From NCBI GenBank assembly GCA_017449525.1, contig JAFTFL010000006.1:62001-126000 (forward strand): a stretch of 64,000 nt of DNA. Direction: 5' to 3'. The DNA comes from Bacteroidales bacterium (GTDB lineage Bacteria > Bacteroidota > Bacteroidia > Bacteroidales > P3). Position 1 is the stretch's first letter. The number at the start of each line of letters is the position of its first letter. Position numbers and translations under genes: made by a program. The notes beneath the pieces are model-generated. The model was given only the letters and a program-made list of their open reading frames with translations. It had not been told where the DNA came from and searched no databases. Below, in pieces: positions 37,087 to 45,997 of this stretch.

Positions 37087-38037
37087 TTAGCGGGTGAGTT
37101 CCTCCACTATCGAGGCGGTCATTTTCTGGCTCAGTGGAATGTAGCCCGACTTGACGTTGAGCTGCTGGCCTTCGGTCAAGATGAAGCGCAGAAAATCGGT
37201 GTCGGCTGCGGTGCGCGGAGCCTGCTTCACCACCAGATAGAGCGTACGCGACGGGGGCTGGGGATAGCAGCCTGCCGCTATGGAGTCCATCAGGCGGTCC
37301 AGATTGTCGTAGAAGTTCTCGTGGTCTTCCACCGTGCCGCTTTCGTCCACGTCAATAGGCACAATGGCCAGTCCCTCGTTGGGCAGACGGGTCTCGGCCG
37401 AGTAGGCGTAGGCTATGTTGTTAAAGCCAATAGCGTTGGGGTCCTTCTGCACAGCGGCTGCTATACCTGGGTCGCCAAAGACGGCAGTGCCCTGCAAGTC
37501 TTCCTGGCGCATGTCGAAAAAGTTGGCCCAGGTCTCGGCTGCGCCACAAGCATCCGAACGGGTGTAGACGTGAACCGGTGTGGGGTCGTCCGTACCAAGC
37601 AAGGATCCCCATGTCAAACCCTCGGGCGATGACCATATAAGCTTGCACAGGTCGCGAGTGATGCCCCTCTTCACGAGCTCCATAGCCAGTGGGTTGCTGC
37701 TGTTGACATCGCACACCACGGCATCTTGAGCCACAGGGTAAATCCTGGCATCCTTCGCAAATTCGTCCTCATACACCTCGCGCGACATCATAGCAAAGTC
37801 CACCATGTCCGACAGCACGTCGGTCATGCCCTTGCCTGCTCCGCCAGCCGACACGTCAATGTGCACCTCGGGGTGCAACCTCATGTACTCGTTGGCCCAC
37901 TGCACACCCAGTGGATAGAGCGCAAAAGCACCCGACATAGAAATGTTGTTTTTCCCACTGCCTGAGCATCCAGCCAGCAGGCTTGCCGTCAAGGCGACGA
38001 GCATCATTGGCAACATGTGCCTTCTCATCTTCATCAT
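37087..38037 (-). CDS. pstS: PstS-like anion-binding lipoprotein
   Basis: A 316-residue periplasmic binding protein, lipid-anchored through the lipobox LLAGC. ISMSGAFALYPLGVQWANEY and GGAGKGMTDVLSDMVDFAMMSRE match the PstS fold. The ligand loop that reads RxxGSGT in typical PstS proteins is here RSDACGAAET, so the usual Ser/Thr contacts are changed. Together with the direct link to cysDNH, this suggests a ligand other than phosphate, most simply sulfate; that is an inference. First gene of the seven-gene operon. Confidence 0.85.
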   Translation of the reverse strand: MMKMRRHMLPMMLVALTASLLAGCSGSGKNNISMSGAFALYPLGVQWANEYMRLHPEVHIDVSAGGAGKGMTDVLSDMVDFAMMSREVYEDEFAKDARIYPVAQDAVVCDVNSSNPLAMELVKRGITRDLCKLIWSSPEGLTWGSLLGTDDPTPVHVYTRSDACGAAETWANFFDMRQEDLQGTAVFGDPGIAAAVQKDPNAIGFNNIAYAYSAETRLPNEGLAIVPIDVDESGTVEDHENFYDNLDRLMDSIAAGCYPQPPSRTLYLVVKQAPRTAADTDFLRFILTEGQQLNVKSGYIPLSQKMTASIVEELTR

Positions 38038-38105
38038 ATAATTATTGTATATACATTATTATTAACTACGTTCATTCCCCCCTTCGCCCTGCGAAAAAGG
38101 AGGTG

Positions 38106-38113
38106 CAAATATA
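38106..38113 (-). promoter_or_regulatory. -7 promoter box of the importer-cysDNH operon
   Basis: TATATTTG followed by CACC on the minus strand, 68 bp upstream of the pstS-like start codon, leaving an AT-rich leader of about 60 nt. Confidence 0.7.
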
Positions 38114-38268
38114 CAACATATTTTCGACTGTTCAAGCAGAATACAACTTGTTTAAGAAATGGACAACCACCTGCAGAGCTCAGCCGTTGCATCCCCACTC
38201 AGGCCTTTTCAGCAGCGGAATTCCACTCTTTGAAGCCTCCACCTCTTGCGCTGATACACAAAAAATCG

Positions 38269-38276
38269 TACCTTTG
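38269..38276 (+). promoter_or_regulatory. -7 box facing array D
   Basis: TACCTTTG followed by CACC, with CTTG 20 bp upstream as a weak -33 element. A second box at 38648 serves the next gene, so this one would transcribe array D. Box to first GTAC is 127 bp. Confidence 0.55.
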
Positions 38277-38374
38277 CACCACCAATTATCCTACGGCGAC
38301 GACGCGTGCAGCCATTCCCTCGTGCGCCCTGTGCTCCGCCCCAGCCACCCTCGTTCACCCCCAATCTGCAGGCT

Positions 38375-38540
38375 TCTGCCCTGCGGCATAGCCCCTTTTG
38401 CCGTACGGTAGCCAATGCTCCGCAGAACTACATCCGTATGCCTCACCTTGTTAAGTCCGCCACATGCCGTACAGCACTTCCCCTCGGTGTCGTACGGTAT
38501 TGGCCTCATTGCCGTACGGCGTAGGAGCCCATGCAGCACA
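38375..38540 (+). repeat. Phased GTAC palindrome array D (pstS-fadD gap)
   Basis: GTAC cores at 38403, 38469, 38492 and 38514: steps of 66 (3 x 22), 23 and 22 bp. Degenerate units fall on the same lattice: GCC-CTGC-GGC with core at 38381, GAAC at 38425 and GCAC at 38536. The unit at 38514 continues GTACGGCGTAGGAGC, the shared terminal form. The 658-bp gap 38038-38695 holds the promoter of the importer operon, this array and its promoter, and the fadD promoter; no ORF is supported. Confidence 0.78.
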
Positions 38541-38647
38541 GCATCCACCCCTCAAACCGAGGCATCAGTGTGCCGCCACAGAGATGTACTACACCCCCGT
38601 GTAGTACACGTGCCGCATGGACAACGAGCGGTGTGGAATAAAAATCC

Positions 38648-38655
38648 TATCTTTG
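38648..38655 (+). promoter_or_regulatory. -7 promoter box of the acyl-CoA synthetase (AMP) gene
   Basis: TATCTTTG followed by CAAAA, 41 bp before the start codon at 38696. Confidence 0.7.
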
Positions 38656-38695
38656 CAAAATATTTTATTCAAGCCACCCAGGTGGCACACGACCA

Positions 38696-40555
38696 ATGAA
38701 TATAGAAATACGCAGAACATTCGACCTGCTGGATCACCTTGTGGTGAACTATCCTAAGGACGACATCCTGGCTGGCAAAGTGGCTGGCGAATGGGTGAAA
38801 TACAGTTCACACGACTACTATAAATTCGCCCACTTCTTGGCCTACGGCTTTGTGGAACTGGGTCTGAAGCCAGGCGATAGAGTCATCACCATCTCACACA
38901 ATTGCCCCGAATGGAACTTTGTAGACATGGCTCTTGCGATGAGTGGCATCATCCACGTACCAGTCTATCCCACCCTATCGACCGCGAACTACCTGCACAT
39001 CCTGCGCCACAGCGAGGCTCGGCTGGTGCTGGTGAGCAGCAAGAAGCTGCTGATGCACATACGTCCCGCCATTGACCAACTGGAGCAAAAGCCCGATGTA
39101 TACACCATGAGCGCCATCGACGGCGAGCGTCGAATACTGGAAATTCTGAAACTCGGCATTGCAAGCCGCGACAAGCACATGGGCTTCATCGAGCAACAGA
39201 AAGAGCACATACAACCCGACGACTGGACGACCCTCATATACACCAGCGGTACGACAGGCGACCCCAAAGGCGTAATGCTCAGCCACCGCAACCTGTGCAG
39301 CAACTTTTTGGCACACGCACAGGTGCAACCCTGCGACCACACGTGCCGGTTCCTCTCGTTCTTGCCCCTCAACCACATCTATGAGCGCAGCATGAACTAC
39401 CACTACCAGTACCTGGGCATCAGTATCTACTATGCTGAAGGCCTCGGCACAATAGCACAAAACATGAACGAGATAGGGTGCGACGGCTTCTGCGCAGTGC
39501 CCCGCGTCATGGAAATGTTCTACGACAAACTCTACGCCGCAGGCAAAGACCTCAAAGGCATCAGCAAAGTGATATACAAGCACGCCTTCAGCCACGGCAT
39601 GCGCTATGACTACACACGCAAGCGGTTCAACATCGGATTCCAACTGATGCAACAATTCTATGACCGCGCCGTGTACAGAAAATGGCGTGAGAAATTTGGG
39701 GGACACCGCCTCACCGTCATCACTGGCGGCAGTTCCATCCAAGAGCGCATGGTGCGCCTCTTCGCCGCAGCAGGCATACGCATCTACGAAGGCTACGGCC
39801 TCAGCGAAACATCGCCCGTCATAGCAGTCAACAACCCCAAGGACGGCCTCGTGCGCATAGGCACCGTAGGACCAATACTGAAAGGCGTGGAAGTCAAGTT
39901 TGACGACGACGGTGAAATACTGACGCGAGGCCCACACGTAATGCTTGGCTACTTCAAAGACCCCGACTACACGGCTCAAGTCATAGACCCCGACGGTTGG
40001 TTCCACACTGGCGACATAGGCACCCTCGTAGCCAACCGCTACCTCAAGATAACTGACCGCAAGAAGGACATCTTCAAACTGAGTGCAGGTAAATACATAG
40101 CGCCGCAGCTAATAGAGAACAGGATGCGCGAATCGGAGTACATCGACCAAATCATGGTCGTAGGGGAAAACGAGAAGCAGTGTGCAGCCCTCGTCTCGCC
40201 CAACTTCAACACCCTGCACTACTGGGCACTCAAGCACCACCTGCACTACCGCGACAACGCCGAGCTCATCGAACTGCCCGAAGTGCGCACCAAATACCAA
40301 AAAGTCATTGACGAGTACAACAAGACCTTCGCACCCCATGAACAAATCAAGCGATTCCGTCTTGTGCAGGAGGAATGGACGGCCGACAACGGCCTTCTCT
40401 CCCCGACGTTGAAGCTCAAACGCGCTATTCTGATGAACAAGTACAAGGACGACATCAACGCCCTCTTCGGGAAAGACGAACCCTCACGCCCTGGACTATT
40501 GTCGGCATTTCGCTCCATCGAACTGCCCACAATCAAACTGCCCAAAAAAGAATAA
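38696..40555 (+). CDS. Long-chain fatty acid-CoA ligase (AMP-forming)
   Basis: A 619-residue adenylate-forming enzyme that activates fatty acids to acyl-CoA, probably at the inner face of the membrane. The AMP-binding motif TLIYTSGTTGDPKGVMLSH is near residues 179-197, followed by GGSSIQERM, YEGYGLSETSPV, GWFHTGDIG and KITDRKKDIFKLSAGKYIAPQ. These are typical of the FadD15-like group common in Bacteroidetes. The chain-length preference is unknown. Confidence 0.93.
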   Translation: MNIEIRRTFDLLDHLVVNYPKDDILAGKVAGEWVKYSSHDYYKFAHFLAYGFVELGLKPGDRVITISHNCPEWNFVDMALAMSGIIHVPVYPTLSTANYLHILRHSEARLVLVSSKKLLMHIRPAIDQLEQKPDVYTMSAIDGERRILEILKLGIASRDKHMGFIEQQKEHIQPDDWTTLIYTSGTTGDPKGVMLSHRNLCSNFLAHAQVQPCDHTCRFLSFLPLNHIYERSMNYHYQYLGISIYYAEGLGTIAQNMNEIGCDGFCAVPRVMEMFYDKLYAAGKDLKGISKVIYKHAFSHGMRYDYTRKRFNIGFQLMQQFYDRAVYRKWREKFGGHRLTVITGGSSIQERMVRLFAAAGIRIYEGYGLSETSPVIAVNNPKDGLVRIGTVGPILKGVEVKFDDDGEILTRGPHVMLGYFKDPDYTAQVIDPDGWFHTGDIGTLVANRYLKITDRKKDIFKLSAGKYIAPQLIENRMRESEYIDQIMVVGENEKQCAALVSPNFNTLHYWALKHHLHYRDNAELIELPEVRTKYQKVIDEYNKTFAPHEQIKRFRLVQEEWTADNGLLSPTLKLKRAILMNKYKDDINALFGKDEPSRPGLLSAFRSIELPTIKLPKKE

Positions 40556-40679
40556 AGCACTGCCATAGCCTCTCTTACTGCACAACGCAAAATGCCACGC
40601 ACAGCAACATTCGGCATTGCAAAACACGATTAATGGTCAATACCTTAAGACATAACAGCTCAGCGGCGAACAAAAAAAA

Positions 40680-40711
40680 TTTGGCCGTACAGCAAAAACG
40701 TCGTACCTTTG
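40680..40711 (+). promoter_or_regulatory. Promoter of tRNA-Gln
   Basis: TTTG, 20 bp, then TACCTTTG followed by CA: a full Bacteroidetes promoter 21 bp before the tRNA. Confidence 0.75.
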
Positions 40712-40732
40712 CAACGTAATTCGAGAGAAGAT

Positions 40733-40803
40733 TGTCCAATGGTGTAATGGTAGCACTCCAGATTTTGGTTCTGTCAGTCTAGGTTCGAATCCTGGTTGGA
40801 CAA
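40733..40803 (+). tRNA. tRNA-Gln (anticodon TTG)
   Basis: A 71-nt cloverleaf. The acceptor arms TGTCCAA and TTGGACA pair perfectly, with discriminator A at 40803. The D arm is GTGTAATGGTAGCAC. The anticodon loop TTTTGGT places TTG at positions 34-36. The T arm AGGTTCGAATCCT is canonical. CCA is not encoded. The outermost anticodon-stem pair is a C-T mismatch. It stands alone with its own promoter and terminator. Confidence 0.95.
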
Positions 40804-40806
40804 CGA

Positions 40807-40837
40807 CAAAGAAAGCCTCCTTGCGAGGCTTTCTTTG
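40807..40837 (+). terminator. Intrinsic terminator after tRNA-Gln
   Basis: AAAGAAAGCCTC and GAGGCTTTCTTT form a perfect 12-bp stem around CTTGC, ending in a T-rich tract. Confidence 0.9.
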
Positions 40838-40929
40838 TTCAGACAGCACCACAGCACACTCGACACCGAAGGAGACACCACACAACAACCTCTCATCCCC
40901 GTCGTACCGACACAACAACCACACACAAC

Positions 40930-41952
40930 GTGAACTCCAAAATACTCATCATCTACACCGGAGGAACCATCGGCATGGTGCAGGACGCCAACGGCTCACT
41001 ACACCCGTTTGCCATGGAGCGCATCTACGACGCAGTCCCCCTGCTTCACCGAGCCAACTACGAGATAGACTCCTGCCAGTTGAGCAATATCATTGACTCT
41101 TCGAACATGAAGCCTTCGTTCTGGCGCGACATAGCCGAGATAATAGAACGTGAATACGACAACTACACCGGCTTCGTCGTCCTGCACGGCACCGACACGA
41201 TGGCCTACACCGCCTCGGCACTGAGCTTTGTGTTTGAGAACTTGTCCAAGCCGATAGTGCTAACAGGTTCACAACTGCCGTTGGGCATGCTCCGCAGCGA
41301 CGGACGTGAGAACATCATCTGCGCATTGGAAATAGCCGCTCAACAAAACGTACATGTACCAGAGGTTTGCATCTTCTTCGAAAGTAGATTGTACCGAGGG
41401 AACCGCAGCACCAAGGTCAGCGCCGAAAACTTTGATGCCTTCACCTCCTTTAACTATCCCTCGCTGGCCAAGGCTGGCATCAGCATTACCTTTAAGCCGC
41501 ACCTCATCATGACAACGCCCACCGATCCGCTGCTGGTCAGGAAAGAGTTCGATTCCCACATTGCCGTACTCAAACTCTTCCCTGGAATAACCCCTGAGGT
41601 GGTGAGCGCCGTGCTCTCAGCCGAAGGACTTAAAGGCGTTGTCCTTGAAACCTACGGCTCAGGCAATGCGCCAACGGAGCCTTGGTTCCTCGACCTGTTG
41701 AACGATGCCCAACAGCGTGGCATCGTTATCCTTGATGTAACGCAGTGCAAGGCTGGGGCAGTAAAGTTGAAACAGTACGCTGCCAGCCTCGACCTCGACC
41801 GCATCGGCGTCATTGGTGGTCATGACATCACCATTGAGGCGGCCGTTACCAAGATGATGTATCTACTGGGCAACTATGCCGACCGACCAGAGTTGGTGCG
41901 CCAGCTGATGGAGCAATCGCTTCGCGGCGAGCTCACAATGCCCAACAATTGA
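40930..41952 (+). CDS. ansA: Type I (cytoplasmic) L-asparaginase
   Basis: A 340-residue enzyme hydrolysing L-asparagine to aspartate and ammonia. It starts with GTG at 40930, directly before the first strand. IIYTGGTIGMVQ carries the first catalytic Thr (residue 13) and VVLHGTDTMAYTASALSF the second. No signal peptide is present, which with the length indicates the cytoplasmic type I enzyme. VTQCKAGAVKLKQYA corresponds to the allosteric region of AnsA. Confidence 0.93.
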   Translation: MNSKILIIYTGGTIGMVQDANGSLHPFAMERIYDAVPLLHRANYEIDSCQLSNIIDSSNMKPSFWRDIAEIIEREYDNYTGFVVLHGTDTMAYTASALSFVFENLSKPIVLTGSQLPLGMLRSDGRENIICALEIAAQQNVHVPEVCIFFESRLYRGNRSTKVSAENFDAFTSFNYPSLAKAGISITFKPHLIMTTPTDPLLVRKEFDSHIAVLKLFPGITPEVVSAVLSAEGLKGVVLETYGSGNAPTEPWFLDLLNDAQQRGIVILDVTQCKAGAVKLKQYAASLDLDRIGVIGGHDITIEAAVTKMMYLLGNYADRPELVRQLMEQSLRGELTMPNN

Positions 41953-42045
41953 ACTACAACTCCCTAATTCCCCTGCACCACACTATCCTTTCCCGTCCCA
42001 ACATTCACATCGATTCCGCACACTCCCAAAATTCGCAGAGCTCTC

Positions 42046-43056
42046 ATGAACAACAATTCTGCTGCAATAGCACAGGCTTTTGCCAACAAAAACATCCTCA
42101 TTGTCGGCGACGTTATGATTGATGCCTATATGTGGGGCAACGTTACGCGCATCTCTCCAGAGGCTCCTGTTCCAATAGTGGCCATCGAACGCCGTGAGCA
42201 GCGGCTGGGTGGGGCGGCCAACGTAGCCCTAAATCTTCTATCGCTCGGGGCGAACCCCATCATCTGCTCCGTGCTGGGCAACGATGATCACGGGCGCGAA
42301 TTCGCAAGCATCATGTACTCCAAGGGCATGGACAAGCGGGGGCTTCTCCAGTCGGACGACCGCATCACCACTATTAAATCGCGCGTCATAGGCAACAACA
42401 TGCACATTGTGCGCATTGATGAAGAGGACACACACCCCTTGAATGAGTACGACGAAGGACGGCTGCTCAAACGCATTGACCGCATCATGAAGGATGTCAA
42501 GGTCGATGCAGTCATATTCCAAGACTACGACAAGGGTTGCCTCACTCCCCATCTTATAGAGCACGTTACCTCTATTGCCAACAAGGGCAACATCATCACC
42601 ACCGTCGACCCCAAGCATCGGAACTTTTCCCAATTTCGCGGCGTAACCCTGTTCAAGCCCAACCTACGCGAGATGCGCGAAGGGCTGAACTTAGACTTTG
42701 ACGAGGACAACTTTGAGGTGCTTCGTCAAACCCTTGACCAGGCCGCTACCACGTTGCACGAGCATCAGCACATCGACATCGTGCTCATCACGCTCTCAAA
42801 CAAGGGCATCTATGCCTGCGACTTCCGCAGCGATGTCCCGCAATCGCTGCTACTACCCGCCTGTGTGCGGTCGGTCAGCGACGTGTCCGGAGCGGGCGAC
42901 ACCGTTATCAGCGTGGCCTCATTGGCGCTCAGCGCAGGCCTTTCGCTCGAGGAAATAGTAACCTACGCCAACCTGGCTGGGGGCATCGTGTGCGAACAGG
43001 TGGGAGTCGTCCCCATCGACAAAGAGCGCCTGCTTTCCGAAATATCAGCTCTCTAA
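42046..43056 (+). CDS. rfaE1: D-glycero-beta-D-manno-heptose-7-phosphate kinase
   Basis: A 336-residue PfkB-family sugar kinase corresponding to the N-terminal half of E. coli HldE, which phosphorylates heptose 7-phosphate at C1 for the LPS core precursor ADP-heptose. ILIVGDVMIDAYMWGNVTRISPEAPVPIV and RLGGAANVALNLLSLGA at the N-terminus and VSDVSGAGDTVISVASLAL at the C-terminus (catalytic Asp) are characteristic. The nucleotidyltransferase half is absent, so a separate rfaE2 is expected elsewhere. It lies just before porT. Confidence 0.92.
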   Translation: MNNNSAAIAQAFANKNILIVGDVMIDAYMWGNVTRISPEAPVPIVAIERREQRLGGAANVALNLLSLGANPIICSVLGNDDHGREFASIMYSKGMDKRGLLQSDDRITTIKSRVIGNNMHIVRIDEEDTHPLNEYDEGRLLKRIDRIMKDVKVDAVIFQDYDKGCLTPHLIEHVTSIANKGNIITTVDPKHRNFSQFRGVTLFKPNLREMREGLNLDFDEDNFEVLRQTLDQAATTLHEHQHIDIVLITLSNKGIYACDFRSDVPQSLLLPACVRSVSDVSGAGDTVISVASLALSAGLSLEEIVTYANLAGGIVCEQVGVVPIDKERLLSEISAL

Positions 43057-43169
43057 CGGTGTGCTGCACCATGCACAATGCGTGTGCACCCTTCCGGTCC
43101 GCGGCGTACCGCCAGACAGGCAGGGATGTATACTAAAAGGGCGCGTGCTCCGTTATGCTTGCCATTTTG

Positions 43170-43901
43170 ATGAAACGGCAGAACTGTTCACATAGAACGC
43201 GTTTTATATGCATGGCTATTGCCATGATGGGTTGCTTCCCTGCAGTATCGCAGGTGGTAAACCTCGCCAGTTTCGACCGCCACGTAGTCCACTACGGCAT
43301 ACAGATAGGATATACCCAGTCCAAGTTCGACCTTATTTATACCGAAGACGATGAGGTGAGGGGGGCGTTGCAGGGCACCACCTCCTACTACACCCCTGGT
43401 TTCCACGTGGCCGTCATCGGCGACCTGAGGCTTACCAACTTTGTCAACGTGCGCCTACTGCCTGGCATCACCATCATCAATCGTCAACTCTCCTACAGTT
43501 GGAACAGTGCGTATGCTGCCACACATCGCAATGTGGAGGACATGCGCCAGGTGGAGTCTGTCTACGGCGAGATACCACTGGACTTCAAGCTGCGCTCTAT
43601 GCGTTGGCGCAACATGCGCCCCTACCTAACGCTCGGAGCCAGCTATGGTTTCGACTTCGCCTCAATGCGTAACAACAAAAATAACAACAACCAGTCTATT
43701 GTTCGCCTCGCGACGAGCGACTTCCGCTGTCAGACAGGAGTAGGCTTTGACTTCTACATGAGGTATGTCAAGTTCGCGATAGAGCTGAAGGTGTCGTTCG
43801 GCATCCCCGATTTACGCGTGGAGGATGACGACCTCTACACCCGCTCGGTCAAGGCCTTACGCACACGCACCTTCATCATTGGCTTCACATTCGAAGGGTA
43901 G
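43170..43901 (+). CDS. porT: PorT-family protein of the type IX secretion system
   Basis: A 243-residue predicted outer-membrane barrel with an N-terminal signal (hydrophobic FICMAIAMMGCFPAVSQ). The pattern GFHVAVIGDLRLTNFVNVRLLPGI, then VYGEIPLDFKLRSMRWRNMRPYLTLGASYGFDF, matches PorT of Porphyromonas, which is required for type IX secretion of surface proteins. The start is uncertain: ATG at 43170 gives a normal signal, while 43155 would add five residues. Its presence implies a T9SS in this organism. Confidence 0.85.
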   Translation: MKRQNCSHRTRFICMAIAMMGCFPAVSQVVNLASFDRHVVHYGIQIGYTQSKFDLIYTEDDEVRGALQGTTSYYTPGFHVAVIGDLRLTNFVNVRLLPGITIINRQLSYSWNSAYAATHRNVEDMRQVESVYGEIPLDFKLRSMRWRNMRPYLTLGASYGFDFASMRNNKNNNNQSIVRLATSDFRCQTGVGFDFYMRYVKFAIELKVSFGIPDLRVEDDDLYTRSVKALRTRTFIIGFTFEG

Positions 43902-43951
43902 CCGCCCACTCAACATCAGCCCTATTTCCCCTACACCATCCTCCTACTGCC

Positions 43952-45496
43952 ATGCCGCGCACCATAGAGATTGACCTACGCCCCGAAGTTTACCACAGTG
44001 AATCTTTGCGCCTGCAGGCCATCGCTCGGCGGCTAAGTTTGAAGGCCGAGGAGATAGACCTCGTACAGGTGCAACGTCGCAGCATTGATGCACGGCGTGG
44101 CATCCACTACCACGTGGTGGCCTCAGTCTATGTGGGTGGCGAGGCACAGCCCTCGTTTTCCGTACGTTCGCCCTACCGCATGTGCCACCAGGCTCCTCCG
44201 GTGGTCATTGTGGGTGCTGGGCCTGCTGGCCTGTTTGCCGCGCTGCACGCGCTCGAGGTCGGTCTGCGTCCAGTCATCATAGAGCGCGGACGCCCCGTCA
44301 ACGAACGTGGGCGCGACATTGCACAGCTTGGGCAATCGCGCCACGTAGACAGCGAAAGCAACTGGTGCTTCGGTGAGGGCGGAGCTGGCACCTATAGCGA
44401 TGGCAAGCTTTACACCCGCTCCACCAAGCGCGGCGACGTGGGCAATGTGCTTCGCAAGTTTGTGGAACACGGGGCCAACCCCGACATCTTGATCGACACT
44501 CACGCTCACATTGGCACCGACAAGCTCAGTGGCATCATGGCTCAGATGCGCACCACCATTGAAGGGCACGGTGGAGAATACCACTTCCGCTCGCGTGTGG
44601 TCGACCTCATTGTCGAGGGCGGTCGGGTGCAGGGCGTGCGCTGTGCCGACGGCAGCACCTATCACGGCGTGGCCACCCTGTTGGCCACTGGCCACTCCGC
44701 TCGCGACATCTACCACCTCTTCCATTCTCACGGATGGCTGCTCGAGGCCAAGCCCTTTGCGTTGGGCGTTCGGGTGGAGCATCCGCAGCCCTTGATTAAC
44801 AGCATACAGTACCACACCTCCTCCCCTTCGCCCCTACTGCCGCCAGCCGCCTACAGCCTGAAGACACAGGTGGGCAGCCACGGTGTCTTCTCCTTCTGCA
44901 TGTGTCCAGGTGGGGTCATCGTGCCGGCCGCCACAGCTGAGGGCCAACAGGTGGTGAACGGCATGAGTAATTCGCATCGCAGCTCGCCCCTCGCCAACAG
45001 CGGCATTGCCGTTACGGTGTCGGCCTCCGACGTGCCGACCACCGACGCGCTCTCCCTCATGAGGTGGCAGCAAGCCGTGGAGGAACACATGTTCCGCCTT
45101 GCAGGTGGCACCATCAGCGCGCCCGCCCAACGGCTCACCGACTTCTGCACTGGGCGCACATCGCGCAGCCTCAACGCGTCGGGCTACATCGGCCCTTTAG
45201 TGTCGGCTCCGCTCCATGAGGAGCTGCCTCCCTTCATCACCAGCAGTTTGCAAGAAGGGCTGCGACAGTTCGGCCGTAAGATGCGCGGCTTCTACACCTC
45301 CGAGGCCAACCTGCTGGCTGTGGAGAGCCGCACCTCATCGCCAGTGCGCATACCGCGACAGGCCGATGGGCAGCATCCGCAATTGCCTGGGCTGTACCCC
45401 TGCGGCGAGGGCGCTGGCTATGCTGGCGGCATTGTGAGCAGTGCCATCGACGGTATCGAAGCCATTTCGCTCATTGCACAGCAGCAGGGGCTGTAG
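43952..45496 (+). CDS. FAD-dependent oxidoreductase (uncharacterised COG2509 type)
   Basis: A 514-residue flavoprotein. An N-terminal domain of about 80 residues precedes the dinucleotide-binding motif VVIVGAGPAGLFAALHA (about 84-100). ERGRPVNERGRDI, SNWCFGEGGAGTYSDGKLYTR, LATGHSARDIY and the C-terminal PCGEGAGYAGGIVSSAIDGI are typical of the uncharacterised FAD-dependent dehydrogenase group found in many anaerobes. The reaction is not known. It starts 50 bp after porT. Confidence 0.88.
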   Translation: MPRTIEIDLRPEVYHSESLRLQAIARRLSLKAEEIDLVQVQRRSIDARRGIHYHVVASVYVGGEAQPSFSVRSPYRMCHQAPPVVIVGAGPAGLFAALHALEVGLRPVIIERGRPVNERGRDIAQLGQSRHVDSESNWCFGEGGAGTYSDGKLYTRSTKRGDVGNVLRKFVEHGANPDILIDTHAHIGTDKLSGIMAQMRTTIEGHGGEYHFRSRVVDLIVEGGRVQGVRCADGSTYHGVATLLATGHSARDIYHLFHSHGWLLEAKPFALGVRVEHPQPLINSIQYHTSSPSPLLPPAAYSLKTQVGSHGVFSFCMCPGGVIVPAATAEGQQVVNGMSNSHRSSPLANSGIAVTVSASDVPTTDALSLMRWQQAVEEHMFRLAGGTISAPAQRLTDFCTGRTSRSLNASGYIGPLVSAPLHEELPPFITSSLQEGLRQFGRKMRGFYTSEANLLAVESRTSSPVRIPRQADGQHPQLPGLYPCGEGAGYAGGIVSSAIDGIEAISLIAQQQGL

Positions 45497-45559
45497 CACT
45501 CCGTTCCGCTCGTTCCCTCCGCAGGGCAACATCTCCCCTTCTACCACATCATTCCCACC

Positions 45560-45710
45560 GCCAGTCGTAGGGCTCTTGCTCCTACGCCGTACAGCACGGC
45601 GCACCAAGCCGTACGACATCCGTCCAGATGCCGTACGGCATTTTTGCCAAATAACTACGTGTGCACCATCTCTATAGAACAAAACAAGGGCGAATGCCGT
45701 ACGACATCCG
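45560..45710 (-). repeat. Phased GTAC palindrome array E (flavoprotein-uvrB gap)
   Basis: GTAC cores at 45589, 45611, 45633 and 45699: steps of 22, 22 and 66 (3 x 22) bp. The missing positions hold degenerate cores on the lattice (CTAC at 45655, GAAC at 45677), and GTAG is at 45567. Read on the minus strand from the facing promoter, units are GTCGTACGGC, GCCGTACGGC, GTCGTACGGC and GCTGTACGGC, and the last continues GTACGGCGTAGGAGC. The 501-bp gap 45497-45997 contains this array, its promoter and the uvrB promoter; no gene is supported. Confidence 0.82.
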
Positions 45711-45826
45711 CCCCTGCTCGGCAGTCATGAACTACTTACGGTCTGATGACAAGAAAGTTGAAATACACACTTTCACGGCTCATCCACATAGAGTGTACGT
45801 GACTCCATTCTACTGCATTGCGAGTG

Positions 45827-45858
45827 CAAAGGTACACATTTTTTATGACAGCCGCAAA
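45827..45858 (-). promoter_or_regulatory. Promoter facing array E
   Basis: On the minus strand TTTG, 20 bp, then TACCTTTG followed by CAC. The gene beyond the array is convergent, so no minus-strand gene follows. Box to first core is 125 bp. Confidence 0.72.
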
Positions 45859-45956
45859 TTGTGCCACCGCCTGTACCTCGCGTCGAATGCACCAGCACCA
45901 CCATTCCGCCCCTCATACCGCTTGCATCCAAGCCCCCCTATGTCGCAAAAAAAAGG

Positions 45957-45964
45957 TAATTTTG
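45957..45964 (+). promoter_or_regulatory. -7 promoter box of uvrB
   Basis: TAATTTTG followed by CAC, 34 bp before the uvrB start codon. Confidence 0.65.
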
Positions 45965-45997
45965 CACACTATAACTGAACATATAGTTACTCCCGAC

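Noticed and set aside
45589-45636. GTAC palindromes as ordinary intrinsic terminators
   Set aside because: Three-pair stems with a four-base loop and no T-tracts cannot terminate; true terminators with long stems are seen at other gene ends.
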